Assembly: GCA_044870245.1 (NCBI GenBank)
Contig: JBIOYR010000124.1
Coordinates: 17,064 to 81,063, forward strand
Source of the DNA: DATAFF01 sp044870245
GTDB taxonomy: Bacteria; Pseudomonadota; Alphaproteobacteria; Rhizobiales; Aestuariivirgaceae
Direction of reading: 5' to 3'
Length of the DNA: 64,000 bases
A program made the translations under genes and the position numbers. Of this stretch, positions 1-7,826 are shown one piece after another. Within the stretch, counting starts at the first letter, position 1. Each line of letters begins with the position of its first letter. The notes below the pieces were generated by a model that was not told the DNA's origin, ran no database searches, and saw only the letters and a list, made by a program, of their open reading frames with translations.

Positions 1-2
1 AC

Positions 3-248
3 TGGCACCCCCCCAAGGAGATGCGCCGCCGCGATCCGACCGTCCCGGAATTCATGAAGGGTGGCCCCGACAATCCGCTCGGTGCCCGCGCCATGTATCT
101 CGGCAGCACCGAATACCGCATCCATGGCACGGCTCAACCCTGGACCATCGGCACCAGCGTGTCGTCGGGGTGTATCCGGCTCACCAATGACGATGTCACG
201 GACCTCTATGAGCGGGTCAAGCTCGGGGCCAAGGTGATCGTCGAGTAG
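3..248 (+). CDS. L,D-transpeptidase (YkuD domain), C-terminal part
   Basis: This is the 3' end of a gene that starts before the window. The 81 visible codons contain the YkuD catalytic signature: HGT with its His codon at 123-125, then SSGCIRL with the catalytic Cys codon at 171-173, and the usual ending in which the polypeptide finishes shortly after the Cys motif. Family knowledge: YkuD enzymes are periplasmic or envelope-bound and make 3-3 peptidoglycan cross-links or attach proteins to peptidoglycan. The stop is TAG at 246-248, and a heptamer-built palindrome follows almost at once. The N-terminal signal and any extra domains lie outside the window. Confidence 0.9.
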   Translation, partial: WHPPKEMRRRDPTVPEFMKGGPDNPLGARAMYLGSTEYRIHGTAQPWTIGTSVSSGCIRLTNDDVTDLYERVKLGAKVIVE

Positions 249-255
249 GACAAAT

Positions 256-321
256 GGGCAGTCGGCAGATAGGCATTAGGCAGTAGTCGGCGCACTTCAA
301 TACTGCCTACTGCCTACTGAC
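256..321. repeat. Inverted repeat built from 7-bp AGGCAGT-type units, copy A
   Basis: The left arm (about 258-286) is a run of 7-bp units reading GGCAGTC, GGCAGAT, AGGCATT, AGGCAGT. The right arm (300-321) is the opposite orientation, ACTGCCT repeated. The arms can fold into a long imperfect hairpin just after the L,D-transpeptidase stop codon. Two related elements follow rpoD and the gene ending at 13560. The position suggests a 3'-end or terminator-like role. Confidence 0.7.
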
Positions 322-334
322 TTCTAGTAAAGAA

Positions 335-359
335 AAGGGCTCTCTTGAAGAGAGCCCTT
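335..359 (-). terminator. Rho-independent terminator for minus-strand transcription
   Basis: A perfect 10-bp stem (335-344 with 350-359) and a 5-nt loop form AAGGGCTCTC-ttgaa-GAGAGCCCTT. Read on the minus strand the hairpin is followed directly by TTTTCTTT. On the plus strand no T-run follows. It therefore terminates leftward transcription coming from the 360-876 region. Confidence 0.8.
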
Positions 360-360
360 G

Positions 361-535
361 AAGTTGCGGCTTCCAAACGTTGCAGCGGAATGGAGGCCCG
401 TGGGAGGAAACTCGATTCGGTTCAGGGATTCCGGGGTGCGCTCGCCTGCATGGCGAGAGGGGGCGGATGGTTCATGCAGGTGCTTGCGCACCCCGGTCCC
501 ATATCTCCTAGCCAACCGGCCGGAGAAACTGTGAA
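361..535 (-). ncRNA. Candidate structured RNA or structured 3' UTR
   Basis: This gap between the terminator at 335-359 and the small secreted protein gene holds a strong long-range hairpin. About 431-451 pairs with 474-497: an 11-bp GC-rich block (CCGGGGTGCGC type) and an 8-bp block CCTGCATG/CATGCAGG, with a 20-nt loop. Outer segments (GGGA/TCCC, GGTT/AACC) can extend the rod. With the terminator it would make an RNA of roughly 170-200 nt on the minus strand. I looked for the SRP RNA, tmRNA and RNase P cores and did not find them; 6S RNA cannot be excluded. It may simply be the 3' UTR of the upstream small gene. Confidence 0.4.
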
Positions 536-537
536 AC

Positions 538-735
538 TCATGCGTCTGCGCATCGGACGACGCCGCAGGGTGCGAGCCTGATCGGCCAGGCTTGATTCTT
601 CTCCAGGACTGTGACGTTACGGCTATCGGAGCCGGTCAGGGTTGTTCTGCTCTCCGCCACCCCCGCCACCGGGGCGAGCGCGCCAACGGCCAGGAAAGCC
701 GTGGCGAAGGCCAAAGTTGCGAGCGGGCGGATCAT
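538..735 (-). CDS. Small secreted protein of unknown function
   Basis: The 65-residue product begins MIRPLATLAFATAFLAVGAL, a clear Sec signal peptide with likely cleavage after an Ala-rich stretch, leaving a mature peptide of about 35-40 residues that carries two Cys near the C terminus. The ATG at 735 is chosen because GGAGG lies 8 nt upstream (744-748); an in-frame TTG at 741 is the alternative. The gene is followed by the candidate structured RNA and the terminator at 335-359. A pair of 9-bp direct repeats lies about 95 bp upstream. I do not recognise the family. The short mature part could also be the remnant of a longer gene. Confidence 0.5.
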   Translation of the reverse strand: MIRPLATLAFATAFLAVGALAPVAGVAESRTTLTGSDSRNVTVLEKNQAWPIRLAPCGVVRCADA

Positions 736-828
736 GTTCAAAGCCTCCGGGGGAAGTCTTTTTCTCGATCACCTCAGCGACCGTGAAAGCGAAACTATCC
801 GGCGCACCCGTAACTGAAGCTGAACGGT

Positions 829-848
829 GCATTCATCAGGCATTCATC
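829..848 (-). promoter_or_regulatory. Tandem direct repeat, possible operator
   Basis: GCATTCATC occurs at 829-837 and again at 840-848, 11 bp apart, about one helical turn. On the minus strand they read GATGAATGC twice, about 95 bp upstream of the small secreted protein start. Same-face tandem half-sites are typical of response-regulator operators. Assignment as an operator is inference. Confidence 0.3.
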
Positions 849-876
849 TGAATAGAACGGTTTCGCGCGCCGTCCT

Positions 877-1818
877 TCAGCCCCTCTGCCGGGCGATGAG
901 ACCGAGCATGTTGACGAGGAGGCGCACTGCCGTGACAGCGCCAATTCCGCCAATGTCGCGCTCGGGCATGAATTCGACGATCGCAAAGGCCGCGATTGGT
1001 GCCCGCTCCGCCACGCCATGCAGGATCCGCACCGCATGCCAATAGGAGAGCCCGCCTGGAGCCGGTGCGATGACGCCTGGCATGATCGCCGGATCGAGTG
1101 CATCGCAGTCGAAATTGATGATGACCGGCTGGCCCTTCGGCACGAGCTCGATGACCTGGTCCGTCCCGGCGCCGTCAACGGCACGTGCCGGCACGAAACT
1201 GACGCCGTGGCGCCGCGCATCCGCGTAATCGCTGACCCGTGCCGAGCCGATGCCGCGCTGGCCGACCTGGATGATCCGCTCGATATGCGCCATCTCCGAG
1301 GCGCGCCGCATCGTCGAGGACAGTCCGAGCCGCTCGCCCATGACCTCGTCGCGCCAGTCTATGTGGGCGTCGATCTGAAGCAGGGTCAGAGGCCCGCGCC
1401 CGGCAAAGGCTTGAAACATCGGTATCGGCACCGAATCGTCGCCGCCGATCACCACCGGCACTGCCCCGCGCTCGAGAATTGTCGCGACGGTGTCGCGTAT
1501 GCCGTTACGGTTTTGGGCTGGATTGCCCTCGTCATAACCAAGATCGCCGAGATCTGCGGCCGCGACCGTTCCCGAGGGGAAGATCGGGCCGCCAAGATCG
1601 AAATCGATATGCGTCACATTGGCGGCATAGGCGGCGCTCGCCAGGCGGATCGCCCCCGGTGCTTCGGCACAATAGGCGCCGACCGACGGATAGGGGGTGG
1701 CGGCCGGCGCACCGATGATGCCGATTGCCGAGGCGAGCTCGGCGGGCCTGGCCGCGGGAAGACCGAGAAAGGTTGAGGTGGCCTGTGCCCCGAACAATGT
1801 GGCAGCGTCACGTTGCAT
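877..1818 (-). CDS. Arginase/agmatinase-family (ureohydrolase) protein with altered metal site
   Basis: The 313-residue protein has the ureohydrolase fold signatures in order: GGDD at 125-128, DAHID at 150-154 and FDCD at 236-239 followed by LDP and PG. Family knowledge: these are binuclear Mn enzymes that hydrolyse the guanidino group of arginine, agmatine or related acids to urea. The first motif is normally GGDH, and here the metal-ligand His is replaced by Asp128, while the other Asp and His ligands remain. This may change the metal or substrate. The length is normal. The ATG at 1818 has no good Shine-Dalgarno sequence. It is divergent from the amidase gene, which may act on related nitrogen compounds. 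A second ureohydrolase with intact motifs is at 54467-55423. Confidence 0.85.
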   Translation of the reverse strand: MQRDAATLFGAQATSTFLGLPAARPAELASAIGIIGAPAATPYPSVGAYCAEAPGAIRLASAAYAANVTHIDFDLGGPIFPSGTVAAADLGDLGYDEGNPAQNRNGIRDTVATILERGAVPVVIGGDDSVPIPMFQAFAGRGPLTLLQIDAHIDWRDEVMGERLGLSSTMRRASEMAHIERIIQVGQRGIGSARVSDYADARRHGVSFVPARAVDGAGTDQVIELVPKGQPVIINFDCDALDPAIMPGVIAPAPGGLSYWHAVRILHGVAERAPIAAFAIVEFMPERDIGGIGAVTAVRLLVNMLGLIARQRG

Positions 1819-1895
1819 GGCGGGTTTATATGCTATGACTGAGATCCGCAGGGTGGAAAAAGCACCATGGTCGGTATGCGTTGGTGACGGCAGCG

Positions 1896-3299
1896 ATGGC
1901 GAAAGATCTCGCTTGGTTCTCGGCGGTCAAGTTGCTGAAGGGCTACAAGAAGCGCCGCTTTTCTCCGGTCGAGGTGACCTCGGCCATTCTCGACCGCATC
2001 GCCTCTCACAACGGCGCGCTCAACGCCTTCTGTCACGTCGATGCCGAGGGGGCGCTCAATGCTGCCAGGGCGTCCGAGCGGCGCTGGGCGAAAGGTGCCC
2101 CACAGGGCCGTCTCGATGGCGTTCCGGTCAGCATCAAGGACCTCATCCTGACCGCCGGCATGCCGACGCTCCGCGGCTCGCAGACCGTCGATCGCCATCA
2201 GCCATTCGACATCGATGCCCCGGTGACCGCGCGACTGAAGGAGAGCGGCGCCATCATTCTTGGCAAGACCACAACTCCGGAATTCGGCTGGAAGGGCGTC
2301 ACCGACTCGCCCCTGACCGGCATCACCCGCAATCCCTGGGACCGGACCAAGACACCGGGAGGCTCATCCGGCGGAGCAGCCGTGGCTGTCGCTACCGGCA
2401 TGGGGCCGCTGGCGATCGGGACCGATGGTGGCGGCTCGATTCGCATCCCTGCCGGCTTCACCGGCATTTTCGGCTTGAAGCCTTCCTTCGGCCGCGTGCC
2501 GGCCTGGCCGCTCAGCCCGTTCGGCACGGTGGCCCATGTCGGGCCGATGGCGCGCAGCGTCGAGGACGCCGCGATCATGCTCAATGTCATCTCCGAGCCC
2601 GATGCCCGGGACTGGCACGCGCTGCCCTATGACGGACGCGATTTCGCCGCCGGCCTGTACAAGGGTATCGAGGGCTTCCGCATCGCCTTCAGCCCGCGCC
2701 TCGGCCATGCCGAGGTCGATCCGGAGGTGGCACGAATGGTGCGCCAGGCCGTGCGGGTGCTGCGCGACCTCGGCGCCAAGGTCGAGGAGGTCGACCCTGG
2801 CTTTACCGACCCGCTATCCGAGTTTCGCGTCCTGTGGTGGAGCGGCGCCCGGACATTGGCAGCCGGCATTCCCGAAGCGAAGCGCCATTTGTTCGAGCGC
2901 GATTTCGCTGACGTCGTGTCAAGCGCCTCATCCATCAGTCTCGATGACTATCTCGGCGCCATTGCCCGCCGCGGTCAGCTGGGTGCCGCCATGCGACAGT
3001 TCATGGCGCGGTTCGACCTGCTGGTGACGCCGACCTTGCCGATCCCGGCATTCGAGGCAGGCAAGCTGGCGCCGAAGGTCGATGACAGTGGAAAATGGGT
3101 CAACTGGACCCCGTTCACCTATCCGTTCAACCTGACCCAGCAGCCGGCAGCCAGCATTTGCTGCGGCTTCACCCGCAAGGGGCTGCCGGTCGGGCTTCAG
3201 CTGGTCGGACGGATGTTCGACGACCATACCGTCATGCGATCCGCCTTCGCCTATGAGCAGGCGACCAATTGGCGGCGGCAGCGTCCGCCTTCAACGTGA
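1896..3299 (+). CDS. Amidase, amidase-signature family
   Basis: The roughly 467-residue protein carries the amidase-signature core: SIKD with the catalytic Lys, PGGSSGG with the cis-Ser, and GTDGGGSIRIPA with the nucleophilic Ser. These are the three residues of the Ser-cisSer-Lys triad. Family members hydrolyse amide bonds of small molecules or act in GatA-type transamidation; this one lacks GatB/GatC neighbours, so a catabolic amidase is more likely. The ATG at 1896 is preferred; in-frame TTG and GTG codons at 1881 and 1884 would add five residues. It is divergent from the ureohydrolase gene. The ECF sigma gene begins 13 nt after the stop. Confidence 0.9.
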   Translation: MAKDLAWFSAVKLLKGYKKRRFSPVEVTSAILDRIASHNGALNAFCHVDAEGALNAARASERRWAKGAPQGRLDGVPVSIKDLILTAGMPTLRGSQTVDRHQPFDIDAPVTARLKESGAIILGKTTTPEFGWKGVTDSPLTGITRNPWDRTKTPGGSSGGAAVAVATGMGPLAIGTDGGGSIRIPAGFTGIFGLKPSFGRVPAWPLSPFGTVAHVGPMARSVEDAAIMLNVISEPDARDWHALPYDGRDFAAGLYKGIEGFRIAFSPRLGHAEVDPEVARMVRQAVRVLRDLGAKVEEVDPGFTDPLSEFRVLWWSGARTLAAGIPEAKRHLFERDFADVVSSASSISLDDYLGAIARRGQLGAAMRQFMARFDLLVTPTLPIPAFEAGKLAPKVDDSGKWVNWTPFTYPFNLTQQPAASICCGFTRKGLPVGLQLVGRMFDDHTVMRSAFAYEQATNWRRQRPPST

Positions 3300-3312
3300 A
3301 GGGCAGGACCGG

Positions 3313-3861
3313 ATGAACCGGAGCCCGGAAACCCTGCTTGCGACCGTCGGCCGGGGCGATCGGGCGGCCTTTGCCGAGCTTTATCGCGCAACCGCCCCGA
3401 AACTAATGGGAATCGCCCTGCGTATTCTGACGCGAAGAGAACTCGCTGAAGAAGCCTTGCAGGAGACCTATGTGCGGGCGTGGCAGAAAGCATCCCAGTT
3501 CGATCCCGCCCTCGGCTCGGCGGCGGCCTGGCTCGCCGCCATTTGCCGCAATCAGGCGATCGATATCCGCCGCCGCCAGGCCGAGCGCATCGCCGGGCTG
3601 AGCGACGCCCTGGCCGAGGACCGGGTCGATGCGGCCGATCCGGACGGGGTTCTGGAAATGGCAGGGAGCCAAGGCGCCCTCAAGGCCTGCCTCGACCAGC
3701 TGCCGGAGAACCGCCGTCAGCTGGTGGTGAGGGCCTATCTCGAAGGCTTGACCCGGGAGGAGCTTGCCGCCGTCTATCGCATGCCCGTCAACACGGTGAA
3801 GACCAATCTGCGCCGCAGCCTCATCGAACTCCGGAGGTGTCTCGATGGCCAGCCCGGATAA
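3313..3861 (+). CDS. ECF-type RNA polymerase sigma factor
   Basis: The 182-residue protein has sigma region 2 near residues 15-85 (FAELYRATAPKLMG, then EEALQETYVRAWQ) and region 4 near 125-175 (LPENRRQLVVRAYLEGLTREELA and a helix-turn-helix ending NTVKTNLRR). There is no region 1 or 3, which fits the ECF (group 4) class. The ATG at 3313 follows GGGCAGGACC; an upstream in-frame start would overlap the amidase and is less likely. Its stop overlaps the start of the anti-sigma gene by 17 nt, so the two are co-translated. The pair looks like the SigK/RskA arrangement, which usually answers envelope or oxidative stress. Confidence 0.92.
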   Translation: MNRSPETLLATVGRGDRAAFAELYRATAPKLMGIALRILTRRELAEEALQETYVRAWQKASQFDPALGSAAAWLAAICRNQAIDIRRRQAERIAGLSDALAEDRVDAADPDGVLEMAGSQGALKACLDQLPENRRQLVVRAYLEGLTREELAAVYRMPVNTVKTNLRRSLIELRRCLDGQPG

Positions 3862-4570
3862 TCCCGAGGACCGCGAGGTCCTTGCTGGCGAATATGTGCT
3901 CGGAACCCTTGATCCCGCAGAACGGGCCGAAGCCGAGCGCCTGCGCGCCAGCGACCCCGATTTCGCCAATGCAATCGCGGCGTGGGAGCACCGGCTCGAT
4001 CCGCTCAATGCGAGGGTCGTCTCCGTCGCTCCGCCGGAAGGCCTTTTCCAGCGCATCGAGCAGCGGCTCGGCGAAGCCGAGGCGCGGGCCGTCCCGCCCT
4101 CGGCCACGATCATCACGCTCGAGCGCCGGGTGCGCTATTGGCGCGCCGCGACCGTCGCCATGGCGGCGCTCGCTGCGTCCTTGATCGGCTTTATCGTTGC
4201 GGCACCGCGCGAGCCTGTCGCCCAGCGCTTCGTGGCAGCGGTCCAGCAGGGCGACCAGCAGCCCGTTTTCGTGGTGGCAGTCGATACCGCCAAGGGCATC
4301 ATCGCCGTCCGCCCGGTTGCGGTGCAGCCACCCGAATCGGGTCGCGACTACGAGCTCTGGGCAGTGGGCGGTGGCCGTCCGCGGCCGCAGTCCCTTGGCC
4401 TGATCGCGCTGAAGGACGTGAACCTGCCGGTGGCGCGCCTCGAGAGCGACAAGGCGGCGACGATCGGCGACACCGTCTTTGCCGTGAGCCTCGAGCCGCG
4501 CGGCGGCTCGCCGACCGGCCAGCCAACCGGCCCGGTTCTATGGACCGGCAAGCTCGTGCCCGTCGATTGA
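3845..4570 (+). CDS. Anti-sigma factor, RskA family
   Basis: The 241-residue protein has a cytoplasmic N-terminal helical segment containing EYVLGTLDPAERAEAERL (residues about 14-31), typical of RskA anti-sigma factors. One transmembrane helix lies near residues 99-121 (rich in Ala, Leu and Ile after RVRYWRAA). The periplasmic C-terminal RskA domain ends with a LVPVD tail. Family knowledge: it holds the cognate ECF sigma at the membrane and releases it on signal. The 17-nt overlap with the sigma gene upstream shows that its partner is the 3313-3861 product. There is no zinc-binding HxxxCxxC motif, so it is not a ZAS-type anti-sigma. Confidence 0.88.
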   Translation: MASPDNPEDREVLAGEYVLGTLDPAERAEAERLRASDPDFANAIAAWEHRLDPLNARVVSVAPPEGLFQRIEQRLGEAEARAVPPSATIITLERRVRYWRAATVAMAALAASLIGFIVAAPREPVAQRFVAAVQQGDQQPVFVVAVDTAKGIIAVRPVAVQPPESGRDYELWAVGGGRPRPQSLGLIALKDVNLPVARLESDKAATIGDTVFAVSLEPRGGSPTGQPTGPVLWTGKLVPVD

Positions 4571-4617
4571 GGGGAACGCGAAGGGGGCCCGGAATGGCCG
4601 AGACCCCTGCGTTTTGC

Positions 4618-4881
4618 TCAGCTGGTGCGCAGGCCGCGGCGCTGGCGCCGATGGTGCGCCATCCGCTCGATTTCATAGATCGGGTCGACCGAGATCGGCA
4701 ACCGCATGACCGCCATCACATCATGCCGCGACAGGCCGATATCGCTGAGGACATGATCCTCGAGCAGTGCCAGGCGATGAAGGGTACGGCGCCGCCACAG
4801 ATTGCGGGCCAACCGGCCAAGCAGGCCGAATGACCAGCCGGCCTCCCGATGTTCCGATTCGTGCAGAGCGTATTCACGCAT
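4618..4881 (-). CDS. DUF1127 (YjiS-like) small protein
   Basis: The 87-residue basic protein contains the DUF1127 core LLEDHVLSDIGLSRHDV at about residues 39-55, preceded by an Arg-rich helix (NLWRRRTLHRL). Family knowledge: DUF1127 proteins are small Arg-rich proteins common in alphaproteobacteria; some bind RNA and influence phosphate or stress regulation. The start at 4881 is preceded by AAAGGAAA. The gene is divergent from a MocR regulator that begins at 5047, a recurrent pairing that suggests control by that regulator. Its 3' end faces the anti-sigma gene. Confidence 0.85.
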   Translation of the reverse strand: MREYALHESEHREAGWSFGLLGRLARNLWRRRTLHRLALLEDHVLSDIGLSRHDVMAVMRLPISVDPIYEIERMAHHRRQRRGLRTS

Positions 4882-4954
4882 GGGGTTTCCTTTCCGTGGG
4901 ATTCCCGGCGCCGCTCTGCGGGCCGGTCATGTGGGGAATTGTCGCTGTACCATT

Positions 4955-5039
4955 ATGTCCATTTACCCTACCGCGACCGTTGTATTGGTTGCGTGCAATG
5001 TCTATAATCGTCGACGAATGTATCGGTCAATGGAAACAT
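4955..5039. promoter_or_regulatory. Divergent promoter region with possible MocR operator
   Basis: A sigma-70 type promoter for the plus-strand regulator is visible: TTGTAT at 4980-4985, a 17-bp spacer and a consensus TATAAT at 5003-5008. Flanking it are two similar words in opposite orientation, ATGTCCATTTACC (4955-4967) and GGTCAATGGAAACAT (5025-5039), the second with a 2-nt insertion. They could be operator arms for the MocR protein; the operator part is inference. Confidence 0.5.
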
Positions 5040-5046
5040 TGTCACC

Positions 5047-6429
5047 ATGACAAATTGGACACCAAGTCTCGATCCTCAGCTCCCCCGCTATCTCGCAATC
5101 GCGCAAGCCATTGCCGCAGACTTGGAATCCGGTCGTCTCGCACCGGGCGACAAGCTGCCCACGCATCGCGCGCTTGCATGGCAGCTTGGCGTCACCGTTG
5201 GGACCGTCACCCGCGCCTATCAGGAAGCTGAGAGGCGCGGTCTCGTTTCGGGCGAGGTGGGCCGCGGCAGCTTCCTGCGCGATCCGCTGGCCAGGCGGAG
5301 CGCCGCCGTCACCGCCGGTGAGCGCGGTCCTCTCGACCTCCAGGGCGCGGTGCCGCCACGGGTCTGCGATCCCGCCGATTTCGATCAGGCATTGATGCGT
5401 TTGATGGCCGATCCGCAGCGACTGGACCATCTCGATTATCCGCCGGTCGCCGGCCTGCCCGAGCATCGCGACATGGCCCGCTCATGGCTCCGCCGGGCCG
5501 GCGTGGACGTTGCGGCGAACCAGGTCGTGCTCACCGCCGGCGCCCAGCATGGACTCCTTGCCATTCTTGGCACCATCGCCCGCGCCGGCGAGACCCTGCT
5601 GGTCGAGCCGCTGACTTATCCGACGGTGCAACCCATTGCCCGCCAGCTGGGCTTGCGGCTCGAGCCGCTTCAGGCGGATGATGAGGGCATTCTCCCCGAG
5701 TCGCTGGAGCATGCGGCTCGCAATGGCCCCGGCCGGGCTCTCTATCTCGTCCCGACCCTGCACAATCCGACCAGCATCGTGCTGAGCGAAGAGCGCCGAC
5801 GCGCCATTGCCGCCATTGCCCAGGACCACAACCTCACCATCATCGAGGACGACATCTTCCGCCTGCTTCTGACCGATGCACCCCCGACGCTGCAGTCACT
5901 GGCGCCGGAGCGCAGCTGGTACATCAGCAGCCTGTCGAAGACGGTGGCACCTGGCCTCCGGATCGGCTTCGTTGCCGCCCCGCCGAAACAGATCGAGAAC
6001 TTGGTGCGCACCATGTTCGCGACCGGCGGCAGGGCCGTCGGGATCACTGCCCATATCGCGCAAGGCTGGGTCGAGACCGGCGTCGCTCAGCGCATTCTCG
6101 GCAATATCCGCACCGAGCTCGAACTGCGCCGCGCCGCAGTCCTTGCCACCCTCGAAGGATTCCAGCTGCAATGCACTCCGGGGTCGCCATTCGCCTGGGT
6201 GACCCTGCCGGAGTACTGGCGACCCATCGAGTTCGTGTCGGCGGCGCTTGCCATGGGAATCAAGCTCTCGCCCGGCGATGCCTTTGCGGTCGACCGCTCG
6301 GTGCCGTGCAATGGCATACGGCTCTGCTTCGGTGGCTCCCCCTCGCTCCCGCTCCTGGTCCAAGCTTGCGAGCAGCTCGCCCGCCTCGCCGCCGAGGAGC
6401 CGGTGGCGCATTATCAGTCGATGGCTTGA
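5047..6429 (+). CDS. MocR-type transcriptional regulator (GntR HTH + aminotransferase-like domain)
   Basis: The 460-residue protein has a GntR winged helix at residues about 12-80 (LESGRLAPGDKLPTHRALA, then TVGTVTRAYQEAERRGLV) and a fold-type I aminotransferase domain at about 110-450. PLP landmarks are AGAQHGLLA, LYLVPTLHNPTS, IIEDDIFRLL and SSLSKTVAPGLRIG, where the Lys should form the PLP aldimine. Family knowledge: MocR proteins sense PLP or amino compounds such as GABA or ectoine and usually control a divergent gene. Here the divergent neighbour encodes a DUF1127 protein. A clear promoter lies at 4980-5008. The effector is unknown. Confidence 0.9.
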   Translation: MTNWTPSLDPQLPRYLAIAQAIAADLESGRLAPGDKLPTHRALAWQLGVTVGTVTRAYQEAERRGLVSGEVGRGSFLRDPLARRSAAVTAGERGPLDLQGAVPPRVCDPADFDQALMRLMADPQRLDHLDYPPVAGLPEHRDMARSWLRRAGVDVAANQVVLTAGAQHGLLAILGTIARAGETLLVEPLTYPTVQPIARQLGLRLEPLQADDEGILPESLEHAARNGPGRALYLVPTLHNPTSIVLSEERRRAIAAIAQDHNLTIIEDDIFRLLLTDAPPTLQSLAPERSWYISSLSKTVAPGLRIGFVAAPPKQIENLVRTMFATGGRAVGITAHIAQGWVETGVAQRILGNIRTELELRRAAVLATLEGFQLQCTPGSPFAWVTLPEYWRPIEFVSAALAMGIKLSPGDAFAVDRSVPCNGIRLCFGGSPSLPLLVQACEQLARLAAEEPVAHYQSMA

Positions 6430-6444
6430 TTTCCCAACCGCCAG

Positions 6445-7683
6445 CTATTTCTTCGCCTTCCCCATCTGGGCGATGAAGCGCTCGAAGAGATAGTGGCTGT
6501 CCTGCGGCCCCGGTGACGCCTCCGGATGATACTGCACCGAGAACACCGGCCGGTCCTTGAGCTGAAGGCCGCAATTCGACCCGTCGAACAGCGATACATG
6601 AGTTTCGACCACGGTCGGGGGCAGGCTCTCGCGATCCACTGAAAAGCCGTGGTTCATCGAGGTGATCTCGACCTTGCCGGTGGTGAAATCCTTCACCGGA
6701 TGGTTGGCGCCATGATGACCCTGATGCATCTTCATCGTCTTGCCGCCGAGCGCGATGGCCAGCATCTGGTGGCCGAGGCAGATGCCGAACACCGGCTTGC
6801 CCGATTCGACGAGCTTGACGATCTCGGGCACTGCATATTCGCCGGTCGCCGCCGGATCACCGGGCCCGTTCGACAGGAACACGCCATCGGGGTCCATCGC
6901 CAGAATGTCCTCCGCGGCCGTGGTCGCCGGCACGATGGTGACCCGGCAGCCGGTGGCCGCGAGGCTCCGCAGGATGTTGCGCTTGAGCCCGTAATCGACG
7001 GCGACCACGTGATAGCGCGGCGCCTGCTGCCGCCCATAGCCCTGCTGCCAGTCCCAGCGGGTCTCGTCCCATTCATAGCGTTGCGCCGATGACACTTCGA
7101 TCGCGAGATCCATGCCCTCGAGGCCGGGCCAGCCTTGAGCCTCCGCCTTCAACCTGCCGATGTCGAAGACGCCGGCCGGATTGTGGGCGATGACGCCGTT
7201 CGGCATTCCCTTGTTGCGGATGTGTGCGGTCAGTGCCCGCGTATCGATCCCGCCGAGCCCGATGATGCCCCGCGCCTTCAGCCATTGGCTGAAATGGCGG
7301 GTGGCCCGGTAATTCGACGGCTCGGATGGCGAAGCCCGGACGATGCAACCTCTGACACCCGATGAGGCAGCGAGATTCGAGGTCTCGATATCTTCCTCAT
7401 TCGTCCCGGTGTTACCAATATGTGGAAAGGTGAAGGTGATGATTTGGCCGGCATAGGAGGGGTCGGTCAAAATCTCCTGATAGCCGGTCATGGCGGTGTT
7501 GAAGCAGACCTCGCCGACGGCGCTGCCCTCGGCACCGAATCCCCGGCCTTCGATGACCGTGCCATCGTCGAGGACGAGCAGCGCCGTCGGGCGCTCCTTC
7601 GTCCATCCGCCATGGGCACGCTCGTGCGAACCTGGCTGCCGCACTGCGCGTTGGAGCGGCAGGGCATTGCTGGTGGAGGTCAT
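6445..7683 (-). CDS. carA: Carbamoyl-phosphate synthase small subunit
   Basis: The product of about 412 residues has the CarA N-terminal domain (ALLVLDDGTVIEGRGFG, then FNTAMTGYQEILTDPSY) and a class I glutamine amidotransferase domain with the nucleophile motif GICLGHQMLA and a C-terminal YHPEASPGP containing the catalytic His and Glu. It hydrolyses glutamine and feeds ammonia to CarB for carbamoyl phosphate used in arginine and pyrimidine synthesis. The ATG at 7683 is chosen because AAGGAG lies about 12 nt upstream and the length then matches the family. carB is not in this window, so the subunits are encoded at separate loci. Position next to yqeY-dnaG-rpoD is common in Hyphomicrobiales. 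Confidence 0.97.
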   Translation of the reverse strand: MTSTSNALPLQRAVRQPGSHERAHGGWTKERPTALLVLDDGTVIEGRGFGAEGSAVGEVCFNTAMTGYQEILTDPSYAGQIITFTFPHIGNTGTNEEDIETSNLAASSGVRGCIVRASPSEPSNYRATRHFSQWLKARGIIGLGGIDTRALTAHIRNKGMPNGVIAHNPAGVFDIGRLKAEAQGWPGLEGMDLAIEVSSAQRYEWDETRWDWQQGYGRQQAPRYHVVAVDYGLKRNILRSLAATGCRVTIVPATTAAEDILAMDPDGVFLSNGPGDPAATGEYAVPEIVKLVESGKPVFGICLGHQMLAIALGGKTMKMHQGHHGANHPVKDFTTGKVEITSMNHGFSVDRESLPPTVVETHVSLFDGSNCGLQLKDRPVFSVQYHPEASPGPQDSHYLFERFIAQMGKAKK

Positions 7684-7826
7684 GGGGGCGGGATGCTCCT
7701 TCGCCGAGCCGGGTGCGTGGCCCGGGCGAGGCCGACGTAAAGCATGGGCTCGGCGGAGCGTCAACCCGCCGGTCGTGGGTTCGAGGCGGTGTCCCCTGGA
7801 ATTGGCCGAAGGAGGTCAGGGCTTCC

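Noticed and set aside
256..321. CRISPR-like array
   Set aside because: The repeats are 7-bp units without spacers and arranged as an inverted pair, so they are not CRISPR.
361..535. SRP RNA, tmRNA or RNase P assignment for the structured segment
   Set aside because: The diagnostic core sequences of those RNAs are absent, so only an unnamed candidate RNA is reported.
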